64,000 nucleotides of DNA from Aphanomyces cochlioides. Taxonomy: Eukaryota > Oomycota > Saprolegniomycetes > Saprolegniales > Verrucalvaceae. The position numbers were made by a program, and so were the translations under genes. Below, piece by piece: positions 63,151-64,000 of this stretch. The stretch covers positions 1-64,000 of the forward strand of contig JAHQRK010000024.1 in assembly GCA_019828595.1 (NCBI GenBank), read 5' to 3'. Positions within the stretch are counted from its first letter, which is position 1, and every line of letters begins with the position of its first letter. The notes under the pieces were generated by a model. The model ran no database searches. It worked only from the letters and a program-made list of their open reading frames with translations, and had not been told where the DNA came from.

Positions 63151-64000
63151 TTATTGAGAAGCCTTCTTTAACAAATCGTAGATTGTATGATACGACATCT
63201 CGTCCACTCGGCGCTGAACAACTTGTCTATCATTGCAAGTTTGAAACACTTTGCTGCATAGCTGATTGAAGCACGATTGGAACAACAAGTCACGTGCTTG
63301 CTGGCTCATTTTGACAATGTCAGGCTCATTTAAATTTGTGCAAGACAAAAGTTCTCGCATGACGGTTGATGCTTTGGAAAAGTTAACCTTCTCCGAGTTT
63401 TGCTGGAAATCGCGACGGCGTAGTTTTCTCAAAGGAACGGCATTGTCGACTGAGCGACCAGACCACCACATTGTCCACAAATCATAAGTTTTACTCGTTG
63501 GACATCGAACCTTTGCAGACGCTAGGCCTTGGTTCAGAGGTGTTACCGTCGAAGTTTGTGTTGGGCAAGGAGTTGGGGTGTTGGACTCATTTTGATTTCC
63601 TTGATAACTTTGCTGTGAGCTGAGGTCTGACAGGAGATTTTGCCGCATTTGCTCCATGGCATCATGCAACATATCGTTAGTAATTGGAGCCACTGCAGGT
63701 AACTGATGCCTTTCAGACACACGCTGTGAAATTCTGTCGGGCATATCATTCAGGATAAATGATTGCAGACACTCTAGAGTGTCCTCCAAACATTTTAGCC
63801 GTTGCAAAAGCAATGTATAGGGAGGAATACCAGACGCAGATAAATTCGCTTCCTCGTCGTTTAAGACGCCAAGACGGACTTTCTCCTCAAGAGTCCCCAA
63901 AAAGCCAGATTGCCATACGTTCGAAGAAAAGATCGGATGCTTTGGATGGAGATTCAGACTGAGCCAATTTCGTTGATAAACCAAAGACGCCAAAAGAAAG
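63151..64000 (-). CDS. Crypton-like element, C-terminal part (cut by window end)
   Basis: At least 280 codons open to the right edge. The layout matches the second half of the element at 56429-58582: LxLHPKHPIFSSNVW, then a coiled-coil-like helical region (LQRLKCLEDTLECLQ). A YDLWTMWWSGRSVDN block like GCR1_C follows, then a helical tail (RVDEMSYHTIYDLLKKA, compare RIDDITYGRLYNVLCAF). It is a separate, diverged family member, not a recent copy. The recombinase catalytic domain would lie beyond 64000. Confidence 0.6.
   Translation of the reverse strand, partial: FLLASLVYQRNWLSLNLHPKHPIFSSNVWQSGFLGTLEEKVRLGVLNDEEANLSASGIPPYTLLLQRLKCLEDTLECLQSFILNDMPDRISQRVSERHQLPAVAPITNDMLHDAMEQMRQNLLSDLSSQQSYQGNQNESNTPTPCPTQTSTVTPLNQGLASAKVRCPTSKTYDLWTMWWSGRSVDNAVPLRKLRRRDFQQNSEKVNFSKASTVMRELLSCTNLNEPDIVKMSQQARDLLFQSCFNQLCSKVFQTCNDRQVVQRRVDEMSYHTIYDLLKKASQ

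Overview
The window looks like one chromosome end of an oomycete, most likely a saprolegnialean (Aphanomyces/Saprolegnia/Achlya type). The evidence is family-level. There are several GH7 cellobiohydrolases with a C-terminal CBM1 and a GH5 cellulase with an N-terminal CBM1. A crinkler-type NTPase/nuclease gene is present. Introns in the two housekeeping genes are 41-45 bp. Four cellulase start regions carry a match to the oomycete Inr+FPR core promoter. No species was identified and no database search was possible.

Layout. 1-345: telomere made of CCCCCAAA units (G strand TTTGGGGG). 346-2978: a Penelope-like retroelement lacking the GIY-YIG endonuclease, bounded on both sides by telomeric repeats. 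3-14.8 kb: transposon belt with a pogo-like transposase, a complete mariner/Stowaway-type element, a decayed Tc1/IS630-like transposase, an unclassified 3-kb inverted-repeat element and a fold-back element. 14.9-34.5 kb: cellulase cluster with two intact GH7 genes, three broken GH7 copies and one intact GH5. Embedded in it are two housekeeping genes, the KEOPS subunit Cgi121/TPRKB and an RPAP3-like TPR co-chaperone, and a pogo-like transposon. 34.6-49.9 kb: a tandem array of about 14.3 nearly identical 1.07-kb units. 50-51.5 kb: a sixth, heavily decayed GH7 copy in inverted orientation. 51.8-64 kb: an intact crinkler-like NTPase-REase gene, a PIF/Harbinger remnant, a frameshifted Crypton-like tyrosine-recombinase element, a pogo-like pseudogene, a broken second crinkler copy, and the C-terminal part of another Crypton-like element cut by the window end.

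How it fits together. The region behaves as a subtelomeric gene-birth and gene-death zone. Secreted cellulases (GH7 and GH5 with CBM1) are amplified in both orientations, some copies have decayed, and some exchanged sequence after they broke. A crinkler gene was duplicated as a mosaic. At least five transposon classes have inserted between and next to genes. The two least familiar structures are the telomere-embedded Penelope-like element and the tandem array. The array lies between GH7 3' ends that are inverted copies of each other, and its coding meaning could not be resolved.
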